27,084 bases of DNA from JAXGTD01 sp040775095 (GTDB lineage: Bacteria; Pseudomonadota; Gammaproteobacteria; Chromatiales; Chromatiaceae): NCBI GenBank assembly GCA_040775095.1, contig JAXGTD010000047.1, forward strand, positions 1 through 27,084, given 5' to 3'. The notes under the pieces are model-generated. The model saw nothing but the letters and a program-made list of their open reading frames with translations. It was not told the DNA's origin and made no database searches. The position numbers and the translations under genes were made by a program. Each line of letters starts with the position of its first letter. The first letter of the stretch is position 1. Below, in pieces: positions 9,400-18,415 of this stretch.

Positions 9400-10749
9400 A
9401 TGTCCAAAACGATTCAGGCGCTGCTGACCTGCCTCTTGTCTTGTTCGATCTCCGCGGTCCAGGCGGAGGACCTGCTCTAGATCTACGACCTCGCCGTGAA
9501 GAGCGATCCGGCCATACGCGAGGCGGAGCAGACGCTCTACGCCACGCGAGAGGTCAAACCCCAGGCCCGCGCCCTTTTGCTCCCCAACATCGGTGTCACC
9601 GGCAACCTCGACTACAACAACGTCAAGTCCAACGGCACGAGTTTCACGGGCAGATTCGACCGCAACGACACCTATCAGACCTCCGGCGGCAGCGCCGTGT
9701 TGTTGCAGTCGGTGTACAACCGTGGCGACTGGGTGCAGCTCAGTCAGGCCGACAACACGATTGCCCAGGCCGAGGCCCAATATCGCAATGCGCAGATCGA
9801 TCTGATGGTGCGCACGACCCAGGCCTACTTCGAGGTGTTGCGTGCCTCCGACCTGGTGCGTGTCCAGGAGGCGCTGGTCGCGGCCGACGAGCGACAGCTC
9901 GAGCAGTCCAAGCAACGCTTCGAGGTCGGCCTGGTCGCCATTACCGACGTCAACGACAGCCAGGCCGCGTTCGACCGCTCGCGCGCCAACCTGATCACCG
10001 CGCAGAACGATCTCGGCAACCGTTGGGAGGCGCTGCGTCGGATCATCGGCCCCGTGTCGGTGCCGCTCGCGCGTCTCGGCGACCGGCTGCCGCTGGCGCC
10101 GCCCCAGCCCAACGATATCGACACCTGGGCGGAAACGGCGCTGTCGAACAATTACGGAATTCTGGCCGCGAAAGAGGCCGCGGAGGCAGCGCGCAAGACC
10201 ATCGAGATCGAGCGCTCCGGATACTATCCATCGCTTGATGTGCAGGCCGGCTACGACATGGCCCGCTCTGGTGCCGAGTTCAATACCAATTCCGACAGTG
10301 CCTTCGTGAGCCTGAACGTCAACATCCCGATCTACCAGGGCGGGGCGGTGGCCTCGCGCACGCGCCAGGCCGGGCACAACTTTCGGGCCGCGCAGGACCG
10401 ACTCGACCAGGAGCGGCGTAGCGTCATCAACCAGGTGAAGGACGCCTTTCGCGGCATCCTCTCCAGCATCAGTGACGTAACCGCGCGGCAGGCCGCGATC
10501 GTCTCGGCACGCAGCTCGCTGGAGTCTACCCAGGCCGGACTCGAGGTCGGCACCCGCACGCAGGTGGACGTGCTCAATGCCCAGCGCAACCTGTATCAGG
10601 CGGAGTTCGACTACCTGTCCTCGCGCTACGACTACATCATCAACGGTGTGTTGCTGCACCAGGCCACCAGCACCCTGAACCGCGACGTGCTGGCCAAGGG
10701 CAACGCCTGGCTCACCAACGCCGATTCAGTCCCTCCGCCGGCCTATTAG
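9400..10749 (+). pseudogene. tolC: TolC-family outer-membrane channel, interrupted by an in-frame amber codon
   Basis: TolC is a trimeric outer-membrane channel and periplasmic tunnel used by type I secretion and tripartite efflux systems. The frame from the ATG at 9400 begins with a good signal peptide (MSKTIQALLTCLLSCSISAVQA, split here by function: n-region MSKTIQ, then a hydrophobic core, then AVQA-ED). Codon 27 (9478-9480) is TAG, then the same frame continues uninterrupted to the TAG at 10747-10749. Past the stop the protein is a normal TolC: duplicated helical repeats, GLVAITDVNDSQAAFDRSRA, and later VGTRTQVDVLNAQRNLYQA. The length without the stop would be 449 residues, usual for the family. 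The ATG has AGGA 10 bases upstream. The longest uninterrupted product would begin at GTG 9496, which lacks a ribosome binding site and the signal peptide. Whether the stop is real, read through, or a sequencing error cannot be decided here. Confidence 0.85.
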
Positions 10750-10895
10750 GGCCGGGGTGGTCTCAGCGCGATCGGGCGCGGCGGCGAGGATGTCGGCAGG
10801 GGGGGTATTGCGCTCGGCGCGGCGGCCCTCCACCCGACGTCGCGTTGCCGCTCGCCGAACGCTTTCACGCAACCTTCCCCTCGCGGCCCACGCAC

Positions 10896-12017
10896 ATGTC
10901 TGGCAACAGCTTCGGCAAATCGTTCGTCGTCACCACCTTCGGCGAGAGCCATGGAACAGCCATCGGCGGTATCGTCGATGGGTGCCCGCCCGGATTGCCC
11001 CTCGGCGAGGCGAATCTGCAGCACGATCTCGACCGTCGGCGACCCGGTACGTCGCGCCACACCACGCAGCGGCGCGAGACCGATACGGTGCAGATCCTAT
11101 CGGGGGTGTTTGATGGTTTGACCACCGGCACACCCATCGGACTGATCATCTACAACGAGGATCAGCGCTCGAAGGACTACTCCGATATCGCCAAGCGTTT
11201 CCGTCCCGGGCACGCCGATTACACCTACACGATGAAGTATGGCCACCGAGACCATCGTGGTGGGGGGCGCTCCTCGGCGCGGGAGACGGCGATACGGGTC
11301 GCCGCGGGGGGCGTTGCCAAGGTGCTGCTTGGGCGCCATGGGGTCCGGCTTCGCGGCTTCATGTCTCAGCTCGGGCCGATCAGGCCGGCGGGCCCCGACT
11401 CGGACGGCTTCGACTGGGCCCAGGTGGATCAGAACCCGTTCTTCTGCGGCGACCTGTCCGCCATCGCCGAGTTGGAGGCGTACATGGACGCGCTGCGCAA
11501 AGAGGGTAACTCCGTTGGCGCCGAGGTCACGGTCATCGCCGATGGCGTCCCGGCGGGTCTGGGCGAACCGGTATTCGATCGCCTGGATGCCGACATTGCA
11601 CATGCCCTGATGAGTATCAATGCCGTCAAAGGCGTTGAGATCGGCGCCGGCTTTGCCAGCGTGGTGCAGAAGGGCACCGAGCACCGCGACGAGATGACCC
11701 CCGAAGGATTCCTGAGCAACAACGCGGGTGGCATCCTGGGCGGAATCTCGACCGGACAGGCCATCGTCGCACGCATTGCACTCAAGGCCACCTCCAGTAT
11801 CCGTCTGCCGGGACGAACCATCGACGCCAACGGTCGCCCGACGGAGATCGTCACCAAGGGGCGCCACGATCCGTGTGTGGGTATCCGCGCGACACCGATC
11901 GCCGAGGCCATGCTGGCCATCGTGCTCGCGGACCACCTTCTGCGCCACCACGGACAGAACCGCGATGTCGTGCCGCCGTTGTCGCCAATCCCCGCGGCCC
12001 CGGGTGAGCGGGGTTGA
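10896..12017 (+). CDS. aroC: Chorismate synthase
   Basis: AroC converts 5-enolpyruvylshikimate-3-phosphate to chorismate, the last shared step of aromatic amino acid, folate and quinone synthesis, using reduced FMN. The 373-residue protein (E. coli 361) shows all three family signatures: GESHGTAIGGIVDGCPPG near the N-terminus, GGGRSSARETAIRVAAGGVA in the middle, and RHDPCVGIRATPIAEAM near the C-terminus. The start at 10896 gives the canonical MSGNSFG; the frame extends 17 codons upstream without family-like residues. The ribosome binding site is weak. It lies 146 bases after tolC and 191 bases before an MFS gene on the same strand. There is no sign of truncation. Confidence 0.97.
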   Translation: MSGNSFGKSFVVTTFGESHGTAIGGIVDGCPPGLPLGEANLQHDLDRRRPGTSRHTTQRRETDTVQILSGVFDGLTTGTPIGLIIYNEDQRSKDYSDIAKRFRPGHADYTYTMKYGHRDHRGGGRSSARETAIRVAAGGVAKVLLGRHGVRLRGFMSQLGPIRPAGPDSDGFDWAQVDQNPFFCGDLSAIAELEAYMDALRKEGNSVGAEVTVIADGVPAGLGEPVFDRLDADIAHALMSINAVKGVEIGAGFASVVQKGTEHRDEMTPEGFLSNNAGGILGGISTGQAIVARIALKATSSIRLPGRTIDANGRPTEIVTKGRHDPCVGIRATPIAEAMLAIVLADHLLRHHGQNRDVVPPLSPIPAAPGERG

Positions 12018-12208
12018 TATCTTGCCCGGGCGCGGTGGCAGGGCCAACGCCGGGTCGTGGCGCGCGGGTCGCGGGCGCACACTCGTCGGGGCCGGACTGA
12101 CGGCCTGAGCACCGATGCCGCGCCCGGCTCGAGAAGAACCGGCGACAGACCCGGCCCCGCGCCGCCGTTACGCCGTCATCGGTCGCCAACTGAGGTGATT
12201 CGATCTGC

Positions 12209-13375
12209 ATGGTCGATGAACGGGACCTCCCCCCAATGCCGTACCGGCGATTGTCCAGCTTCTACTTCTTCTATTTCGGCGCACTCGGTGCGCTGGTGCC
12301 GTTCTGGGGGATCTATCTGCAGGAACGCGGCCTGAGCGCGGCAGCCATCGGTACGCTGATGGCGATCCTGATGGGCACCAAGGTGGTCGCACCCAACGTC
12401 TGGGGACTGCTTGCTGACCGGACTGGGAAACGCATGGCCCTGGTGCGGCTGGCATCGCTGTTGTCGATGCTGGCCTTCGCGGGCATCTTCTGGGCGCGGG
12501 GGTTTTACGGTATCGGCGCGGTCATGCTGGTGTTCAGCTTCTTCTGGAACGCGGCGCTACCGCAGATGGAGTCTGTCACCTTCAATCACCTTGCTGCACG
12601 GGTCAACCGCTATGCCAGCGTCCGCGTCTGGGGATCCGTCGGGTTCATCCTCAGCGCGGGTCTGGTGGGCCTGCTGGTGGATGCCATCGGCACGGCCGCG
12701 ATTCCCTACACCGTGCTGGCGCTCTTCGTTGGTATCTGGCTCAGCACGCTTGCGGTGCCTGATCGCGCCCACGCGCATCACGACGGCGAGCCACCATCGA
12801 TGCGGCGACTGCTGGCCCGGCCGGAGATCGCGTTTTTTCTCCTGGCGTGCTTTCTGATGCAGTTGAGTCACGGCATCTACTACGCCTTCTATTCGATCCA
12901 TCTGCAGGCAGCCGGCTATTCGAGTCCCGCGGTGGGCGCACTGTGGTCGTTCGGCGTGGTGGTCGAGGTGTTGGTATTCATGCGGATGCACTGGTTGCTG
13001 GAGCGTTTCGGCGCCCGCCGCGTGCTGCTTGTCAGCCTCGGCATCGCAACCCTGCGCTGGAGCCTGATCGGCCTGTTCGTCGACCTGGTCGCGGTGCAGA
13101 TCGCCGCCCAGGCGATGCATGCCGCGACATTCGGTGCGTTCCATGCCGCGGCGATCCACCTGACGCATCACTTCTTCCCCGGCCGCACCCAGGGCCGGGG
13201 ACAGGCGCTCTACAACAGCGTCGGTTTCGGCGCGGGCGGGGGGGCCGGGGCGTTGCTCGCCGGATGGCTCTGGGTGCCCGCCGGACCCGCGGTGACCTTC
13301 CTGGTGGCGTCGCTGGCGTCGGCGCTGGGTGGGATCGCGACCTGGCGATTCGTTGACCGCGCCCGGCGCTACTGA
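12209..13375 (+). CDS. MFS transporter, HcaT/LacY-like group
   Basis: The 388-residue protein is rich in hydrophobic segments and fits a 12-helix major facilitator. The N-terminus RLSSFYFFYFGALGALVPFW is typical of the nucleoside:H+/HcaT-like (MFS_1-like) group annotated as 3-phenylpropionate transporters, and the loop between helices 2 and 3 carries the MFS motif A remnant GLLADRTGKR. The ATG at 12209 is supported by a GAGGTGA about 10 bases upstream; an internal ATG nine codons later has no ribosome binding site. It follows aroC on the same strand, separated by 191 bases with no feature I recognise. The substrate is unknown, and the HcaT label is a family resemblance only. Confidence 0.9.
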   Translation: MVDERDLPPMPYRRLSSFYFFYFGALGALVPFWGIYLQERGLSAAAIGTLMAILMGTKVVAPNVWGLLADRTGKRMALVRLASLLSMLAFAGIFWARGFYGIGAVMLVFSFFWNAALPQMESVTFNHLAARVNRYASVRVWGSVGFILSAGLVGLLVDAIGTAAIPYTVLALFVGIWLSTLAVPDRAHAHHDGEPPSMRRLLARPEIAFFLLACFLMQLSHGIYYAFYSIHLQAAGYSSPAVGALWSFGVVVEVLVFMRMHWLLERFGARRVLLVSLGIATLRWSLIGLFVDLVAVQIAAQAMHAATFGAFHAAAIHLTHHFFPGRTQGRGQALYNSVGFGAGGGAGALLAGWLWVPAGPAVTFLVASLASALGGIATWRFVDRARRY

Positions 13376-13740
13376 CGACGGCCGTGTTACGGGCGTGTGG
13401 CCAGTGGCTCTGGCCCCGACGTGATAAGATAGGCACGGCCGAACCGGGACAACCGGGATGGCTCCAGACAAGTAGCGATGGCTCCAGACAGGCAGCCGGC
13501 CAGCAAAGCCTGTCACCTGCCGTGGGCGGCTTGGCCGACTCGATGCCTTGCGCGACGACGACGCCACAAGCCGTGATCGCTTGGGTGGGTGGTGCCCCTG
13601 GCCGGCGCGCCGCCGTCTTCGATGTCCCCGAGTCGGAAACCACCCTGGGTCAGGTGTCGTGCGAGGGCCGTATCCTCATTCGATCCGCCGCACGTCCGGC
13701 GCGGTGACGGCACCGCAAATGAACACATTCGGATGGCATC
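13376..13740. other. Intergenic region between the MFS gene and glgX
   Basis: This 365-bp stretch contains no gene I can support. It holds a two-copy 20-bp tandem repeat and a 7-bp inverted repeat, described separately. The plus-strand frame here (107 codons) has no recognisable motif and the biased composition of a chance frame. A glgX promoter is presumably near the right end, but no strong hexamer pair was found. Confidence 0.55.
13457..13496. repeat. Two-copy 20-bp tandem repeat upstream of glgX
   Basis: GATGGCTCCAGACAAGTAGC (13457-13476) is followed directly by GATGGCTCCAGACAGGCAGC (13477-13496); 18 of 20 bases match. The second copy overlaps an inverted repeat: GACAGGC at 13487-13493 pairs with GCCTGTC at 13508-13514 across a 14-base loop. 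The role is unknown; regulator half-sites or simple slippage duplication are both possible. Confidence 0.75.
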
Positions 13741-15900
13741 ATGGGCGACTCTATTCTCACGACCCCTCCCGATCTCGGACCGGATCCGGCTACCCAGGAG
13801 GTGGGCCCACGCTATCAGACCGCCGAAGGGCGGCGTTATCCCCCGGGCGCGTCCTTGGCCGAGGAGGGCGTCAATTTCTCCATCTACAGCCGGCACGCCA
13901 CCGGTGCCACCTTGCTGCTGTATGCCGATGCGCGCAGCACGCGCCCCTTTCAGACGATCCGGCTGGACCCGGACCTGAACCACACCTTTTTCAGCTGGCA
14001 CGTCCTTGTCATCGATCTGCCCCCCGACACCCACTACAGCTGGTGTATGGACGGGCCGTGGGAGCCACGCACCGGGGGCTGGACCTTCGACGCGTCCATC
14101 GAGCTGGTGGACCCTTGGGCCCGTGCCGTCGAGGGGGCGCACTGGGATCGTTGGCGGCGACAGCGCGATGGGGTGCGGCCACATGACTCGCTCCGTGCGG
14201 TGGTGCTGGCCGAGGAGTACGACTGGGAGGGCGATGAGCCGCTGCGGGTGCCCTCGGAAGACATGATCATCTACGAGCTCCACGTGGGCGGTTTCACCCG
14301 GCATCCCTCCTCGGGGGTGCGCCATCCGGGGAGCTTCAGCGGTCTGCTCGAAAAGATCCCCTATCTGCAACGGCTGGGCATCTCCCACGTGGAGCTGATG
14401 CCGGTGATGGCCTTCGACGAGCAGGATGTGCCCGATGCGGTCTGGGATGCCGGACTTCGGAACTACTGGGGCTACAGTACCCACAGCTTTTTTGCACCGC
14501 ATCCGGGTTATTGTGTCGATACCAGTGGCGCGGGCCATCGACGCGAGTTCCGCGACATGGTCAAGGCCCTGCATCGGGCTGGGATCGGCGTAATTCTCGA
14601 TGTGGTGTTCAATCACACGGCCGAGGGCGGGAAGGGCGGTCCGACGATGAATTTCAAAGGGCTCGGCAACGAGACCTTTTACATGCTTGACGCGATGGAC
14701 CGCGGCCAGTATCTGAATTTCACGGGCTGCGGGAACACGATCAACGCCAATCACCCGTTCGTCGCACGTTTCATCATCGAGTGCCTCGAGTACTGGGTGC
14801 GCGAGATGCACGTCGACGGATTCCGTTTCGATCTGGCCAGCGCGCTCGCGCGCGACGAGAGCGGGATGCCGATGCACCACCCACCTGTCCTCTGGGCCAT
14901 CGAGTTGTCCGACGTGCTGGCGGGCTCGAAGATTATTGCCGAGGCCTGGGATGCCGCCGGCCTGTATCACGTGGGTTCGTTCCCGGGTTATCGATGGATG
15001 GAGTGGAATGGGCGGTACCGTGACAGCGTGCGCAGCTTCGTCCGTGGCGACCCTGGCATCGTTAGCGAGATTGCGACGCGCATGGCCGGGAGCAGCGACC
15101 TCTACGAGGCCAACCTTCGGCAGCCCACCAACAGCATCAATTTCGTCACCTGTCACGACGGATTCACGCTGGCCGATCTGGTCAGCTACAACGACAAGCA
15201 CAACGCGGCCAACCATGAGAACAACCGCGACGGCTGCAGCCACAATCTGAGTTGGAACAGCGGTATCGAGGGCCCGACGAACAACCCGGAGATCCTCGCC
15301 CTGCGGCGCCGTCAGGTTCGCAACTTCATGACCATTCTGTTGCTGAGTCAGGGCATTCCGATGCTCAACGCCGGCGACGAGCTGCTGCGTTCGACTGGGG
15401 GCAACAACAACACCTGGTGTCAGGACAATGTCACCAACTGGCTCGACTGGGACCTGGTCGAGACCAATGCCGACATGCTGCGTTTCGTGAGCGGGCTGAT
15501 TGCGTTGCGCAAGGCGCATCCGAGCCTGCGTCGGCGCCGTTTCCTGGCCGGGGGCTCGCGCGGGAAGGCCGGTGGGCCCGATATCTGCTGGTATAATCAC
15601 GAGCTCGGAGCACCGGCGTGGGACGACCCGACGGCGCGCGAGCTCGCGTTCACGCTGATGGGGCGCCTCGACCCCGAGCCCCCGCTGCACGTGATGATGA
15701 ACATGGGTGATCGGGCCCGCGCGTTCGCCCTGCCGTCCATCCCGGGGCGTTCGTGGCAACTGGTCGTCGACACCGCCGCGGCCACACCGCACGACTTCGT
15801 CCCGCCCCAGGAGCGGGCGCCCTTTCCCGACACGCATTACCGGGTCGGCGCGCACACGGTCGCCGTGCTCGAGGGCGGCCCCCGAGGTGGCGTTGCCTGA
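13741..15900 (+). CDS. glgX: Glycogen debranching enzyme GlgX (GH13, isoamylase type)
   Basis: GlgX hydrolyses alpha-1,6 branches in glycogen left after phosphorylase action. The 719-residue protein has an N-terminal CBM48-like beta domain (about 20-170; GASLAEEGVNFSIYSRHATG), then the GH13 barrel. Conserved region I is DVVFNH (Asp287), the nucleophile is Asp364 in DGFRFDLASAL, the acid/base is Glu401 in IIAEAWDAAG, and the transition-state aspartate is Asp473 in TCHDGFTLADLVSYN. The tail is a short beta domain. The ATG at 13741 is the first in frame; only a weak GGAT precedes it. The next gene downstream is a GH57 enzyme, so the two probably act on the same glucan. TreX-like or amylopectin-preferring specificity cannot be excluded. 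Confidence 0.95.
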   Translation: MGDSILTTPPDLGPDPATQEVGPRYQTAEGRRYPPGASLAEEGVNFSIYSRHATGATLLLYADARSTRPFQTIRLDPDLNHTFFSWHVLVIDLPPDTHYSWCMDGPWEPRTGGWTFDASIELVDPWARAVEGAHWDRWRRQRDGVRPHDSLRAVVLAEEYDWEGDEPLRVPSEDMIIYELHVGGFTRHPSSGVRHPGSFSGLLEKIPYLQRLGISHVELMPVMAFDEQDVPDAVWDAGLRNYWGYSTHSFFAPHPGYCVDTSGAGHRREFRDMVKALHRAGIGVILDVVFNHTAEGGKGGPTMNFKGLGNETFYMLDAMDRGQYLNFTGCGNTINANHPFVARFIIECLEYWVREMHVDGFRFDLASALARDESGMPMHHPPVLWAIELSDVLAGSKIIAEAWDAAGLYHVGSFPGYRWMEWNGRYRDSVRSFVRGDPGIVSEIATRMAGSSDLYEANLRQPTNSINFVTCHDGFTLADLVSYNDKHNAANHENNRDGCSHNLSWNSGIEGPTNNPEILALRRRQVRNFMTILLLSQGIPMLNAGDELLRSTGGNNNTWCQDNVTNWLDWDLVETNADMLRFVSGLIALRKAHPSLRRRRFLAGGSRGKAGGPDICWYNHELGAPAWDDPTARELAFTLMGRLDPEPPLHVMMNMGDRARAFALPSIPGRSWQLVVDTAAATPHDFVPPQERAPFPDTHYRVGAHTVAVLEGGPRGGVA

Positions 15901-15905
15901 GCCTT

Positions 15906-15972
15906 GCCGATGCCGCCGCGACCCCGATCGGTGCCCATCCCGGGCGGTTGTCCCAGGGCTGGCGGCATCGGC
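15906..15972. repeat. 12-bp perfect inverted repeat just after glgX
   Basis: GCCGATGCCGCC (15906-15917) is exactly complementary in reverse to GGCGGCATCGGC (15961-15972), with 43 bases between that contain further small palindromes such as CCGATCGG. It starts five bases after the glgX stop and ends about 95 bases before the GH57 start. No T-run follows, so it is not a classical terminator; it could be an RNA-stabilising or Rho-linked structure. Confidence 0.65.
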
Positions 15973-16067
15973 GCGGACACTGGTCCCAACCTGACGGGCG
16001 GTTCGGTATATGATTCCGACCAGGAACAACGCGCTGCGCCACCGCGTGTATCGGAGCCCGCCAGTTC

Positions 16068-17309
16068 ATGACCGCGACCAATCTGTTCCATGCCCTCGGC
16101 CTGCACATGCATCAGCCGCCCGGGAATCTCAGGCTATTGATCGACTCCAATCCGTGGGAAGCCGAGCAGATCATGCGCTGTTACGAACGCCCACTGCGCT
16201 ATGCGGCGGAGTACCGCGACGTCGCGCGGTTGCACATCGGGTTCTCGGGCGTCCTTCTCGAGCAGTTGCGCTCACCCGAGATTGTCGATCGCTACCGGCA
16301 TATCATCGACATCCCGCAGATGCTGGATCGATATCGCGAGGCCCCGAACATCGAGCCCATCGGCATGGGCTATTATCACCCGATCTTTCCGCTGATCCCG
16401 CCCGTCGACTGGGAGGAGCAGCTCAACGCGGGGCGCGACATCGTCGCCGACACCTTCGGACGTCCGCCGCGAGGATTCTGGCCGCCCGAGATGGCCTTCT
16501 CCACGGACATGGTCCCAGCCCTTGCGAGGGCGGGGTACGACTACGTGATCGTCGACGGCGTTCACGTCCATCCCGGGGACGGCGTCGATGATCTGTTCCG
16601 ACCGTACAAGGTCTGCCACGACGGGCTGTGCCTCAACGTCGTCCCCCGGGATCGGGTGGTCTCCAACGCCCAGGAGAGCGGTCTCGACCCGGCCTGGTTT
16701 GTCCACGAGGTGAGCGCCCGGTGCGAGGCCTCGCCGCGACCCGAGCAGCCACGACTGACGACGACCTGGTCCGATGGCGAAAACGGCGGCTGGTTCCGGC
16801 AGATGCATGAGCCATCTGGCTTCTTCGGCCACTACTTCGCCCCGTACATGGAGCAGGTTCGCGCCGGAACCTGTCCGATCCTGCCGGTCGGGCTCTCCGA
16901 CTATCTGGCCTCACACCCGCCGACCAGTCAGGCCCTGGTACAGACCGGGGCGTGGAATGTGGGGTCCACCCCCGGCTCCGACTTCAGCCAATGGGCCGGC
17001 TCGGTTGCGCAGCGAAGGGCCGGGGAGATGGTCAACGCGTTGAGCCGTCGCTGGTGGGCGACAAACAACCGGGCCCAGTGCCTCAGCCCTGATGGGCACC
17101 GGGCGCTGGCCGCGGTGCGCCAGACGATCCTGCAGGCGCAGACCAGCTGCTACCTGTTCTGGGGTGATGCCTGGCTGCCGCGACTTCACGCCCTGATTGA
17201 CCACGCCGGGCAGTTGCTCGAACCGATCGAGACCGAATGTCGGAAGGCGGACGTCCGGGTTGGCGGCCGCGGTGCCGACGATCAGATCGAACCGCCTGGG
17301 CGGGCCTGA
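16068..17309 (+). CDS. Glycoside hydrolase family 57 (alpha-amylase / 4-alpha-glucanotransferase type)
   Basis: The 413-residue protein shows the conserved regions of family GH57: HMHQP near residues 13-17, GFSG near 64, FWPPEMAFS with the likely nucleophile Glu141, and TTWSDGENGGW with the likely acid Asp236. GH57 members act on alpha-glucans as amylases, glucanotransferases, branching enzymes or amylopullulanases; which one cannot be told from the fold motifs. No signal peptide is present, so it is a cytoplasmic enzyme acting on internal glycogen or maltodextrin. The ATG has GGAG about 11 bases upstream. The gene follows glgX by 167 bases and is followed closely by a DUF4912-like gene, a pairing that supports a shared function. 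The short, polar C-terminal tail after about residue 395 looks unconserved. Confidence 0.92.
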   Translation: MTATNLFHALGLHMHQPPGNLRLLIDSNPWEAEQIMRCYERPLRYAAEYRDVARLHIGFSGVLLEQLRSPEIVDRYRHIIDIPQMLDRYREAPNIEPIGMGYYHPIFPLIPPVDWEEQLNAGRDIVADTFGRPPRGFWPPEMAFSTDMVPALARAGYDYVIVDGVHVHPGDGVDDLFRPYKVCHDGLCLNVVPRDRVVSNAQESGLDPAWFVHEVSARCEASPRPEQPRLTTTWSDGENGGWFRQMHEPSGFFGHYFAPYMEQVRAGTCPILPVGLSDYLASHPPTSQALVQTGAWNVGSTPGSDFSQWAGSVAQRRAGEMVNALSRRWWATNNRAQCLSPDGHRALAAVRQTILQAQTSCYLFWGDAWLPRLHALIDHAGQLLEPIETECRKADVRVGGRGADDQIEPPGRA

Positions 17310-17350
17310 TCGCGTGTCGTCTCGATCCCGTAATCCTGGACCGGCCTGAT

Positions 17351-18415
17351 ATGGGATTGGCGCGCGAGGAACTGCGGGGTGAGCCGTGGCGAGAGGGCAT
17401 CGATGACGCCGCGACGGCACGCGGGTCGCTCACCATCCTGGATCCAGCCCTTGAGCCCAGCCGGGACAGGGCGGGGGCCCTGGTCGAGCCGGGCCCACCA
17501 TTCCCGAACGCGGCGAGCAACCGCCCTCCCATGGTGTTGTTTCAGACCGAGGATGGTGCCTTGGAGCTACACTGGGACCTCGACGGGATGGATCTCTCCG
17601 ATGCGCGCGCCGCGTTTCGGCATGGCACGCACACCCCGGACGTGCAGCTGCGACTGAACCGGCTCAGCGGTTCGGGCGATGCCTCGCCGGTGATGGTCGG
17701 TACCATCGTCGATGTGGGCGGCCTCACCCATGGGGTCGCGCGCTATACCGAGATCGGATCCCGGGGTCCGCATCAGGCCGAGATCGGGCTGGCCAGCGAA
17801 GGTGGTGGTTGGGTGTTGCTCGCGCGGTCGAACCGCCTGGACGCCACCGGTCCGCTTGGGCGGATCGCGTTGCCCCGTGCGGGCGCCGATCGGTCCGCAA
17901 TGTCCCCTGGCGAGCGGCGGCCGACATGGGACGATACACCCGCCCCATGCGCCAAAGGGAGGGCCGCACCCGATGGGGGCATCCCGGCGACGATTCACGC
18001 ACCGGGCGGTCGCTTCACCGTCGACGCCCTCGCCACGTCCGCGGGCATCGCGCCCCCGGCAGAGGGTGCCGAATCGGCGCGGCGCGATCGCGACTTCCTG
18101 GTGTTTGCGCCGCTGGATGAGTCCAATGCGCCGGCAGGGTCATTGCCAACCGAGGCGGGCGAGGCATCCGTGCGGGCCTCGCGGCTGGGCGGGAGTGGAC
18201 CAATCAGGCATCGCCCGGCGGGCGAGAGCGGCCTGCACGCGGAGCTTCTGGTCCAGGGCCATGCCGCGCCCGGCAGTCTGCTCGATCTGGGTGGTCACGG
18301 CTACCGGGTGGGTCCGGGCGGACGCTTTGAGCTGCGGATCCCGATCGCCGATGAACCGCTCATCCGCTCGCTGCTCGCCAGCCTGCCGAATCTGCCGGTC
18401 ACCGACCGGGATTAG
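17351..18415 (+). CDS. DUF4912-like protein of unknown function, partner of the GH57 gene
   Basis: The product is 354 residues from the ATG at 17351, 41 bases after the GH57 stop. A frame open from 17237 would overlap GH57 and is less likely; an ATG at 17531 is a third choice and would start right at the conserved part. From about residue 61 the pattern MVLFQTEDGALELHWDLDG, a middle beta-rich part, and LLARSNRL at about 156-163 resemble the DUF4912 domain, as I remember it, whose members are often next to GH57 genes. A Pro/Gly/Ala-rich linker follows, then a C-terminal beta segment (about 285-330, ELLVQGHAAPGSLLDLGGHG). There is no signal peptide, membrane segment or catalytic motif. A role in binding glucan or regulating the enzyme is a guess. 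Domain assignment is tentative; that it is a gene is more secure. Confidence 0.7.
   Translation: MGLAREELRGEPWREGIDDAATARGSLTILDPALEPSRDRAGALVEPGPPFPNAASNRPPMVLFQTEDGALELHWDLDGMDLSDARAAFRHGTHTPDVQLRLNRLSGSGDASPVMVGTIVDVGGLTHGVARYTEIGSRGPHQAEIGLASEGGGWVLLARSNRLDATGPLGRIALPRAGADRSAMSPGERRPTWDDTPAPCAKGRAAPDGGIPATIHAPGGRFTVDALATSAGIAPPAEGAESARRDRDFLVFAPLDESNAPAGSLPTEAGEASVRASRLGGSGPIRHRPAGESGLHAELLVQGHAAPGSLLDLGGHGYRVGPGGRFELRIPIADEPLIRSLLASLPNLPVTDRD

Noticed and set aside
9478..9480. Reading the tolC TAG as a recoded amino acid (pyrrolysine-like or a reassigned amber)
   Set aside because: TAG ends several other genes in this window, and no recoding element is seen nearby; TolC has no catalytic need for an unusual residue.
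13384..13707. A 107-codon plus-strand frame between the MFS gene and glgX
   Set aside because: No ribosome binding site, motif or hydrophobic pattern; it runs through the tandem repeat and looks like chance.
13513..16029. An 838-codon open frame on the minus strand opposite glgX
   Set aside because: It is fully antisense to a well-supported GlgX and has the Arg/Gly/Pro/His-rich make-up of chance frames in high-GC DNA, with no motif or ribosome binding site.
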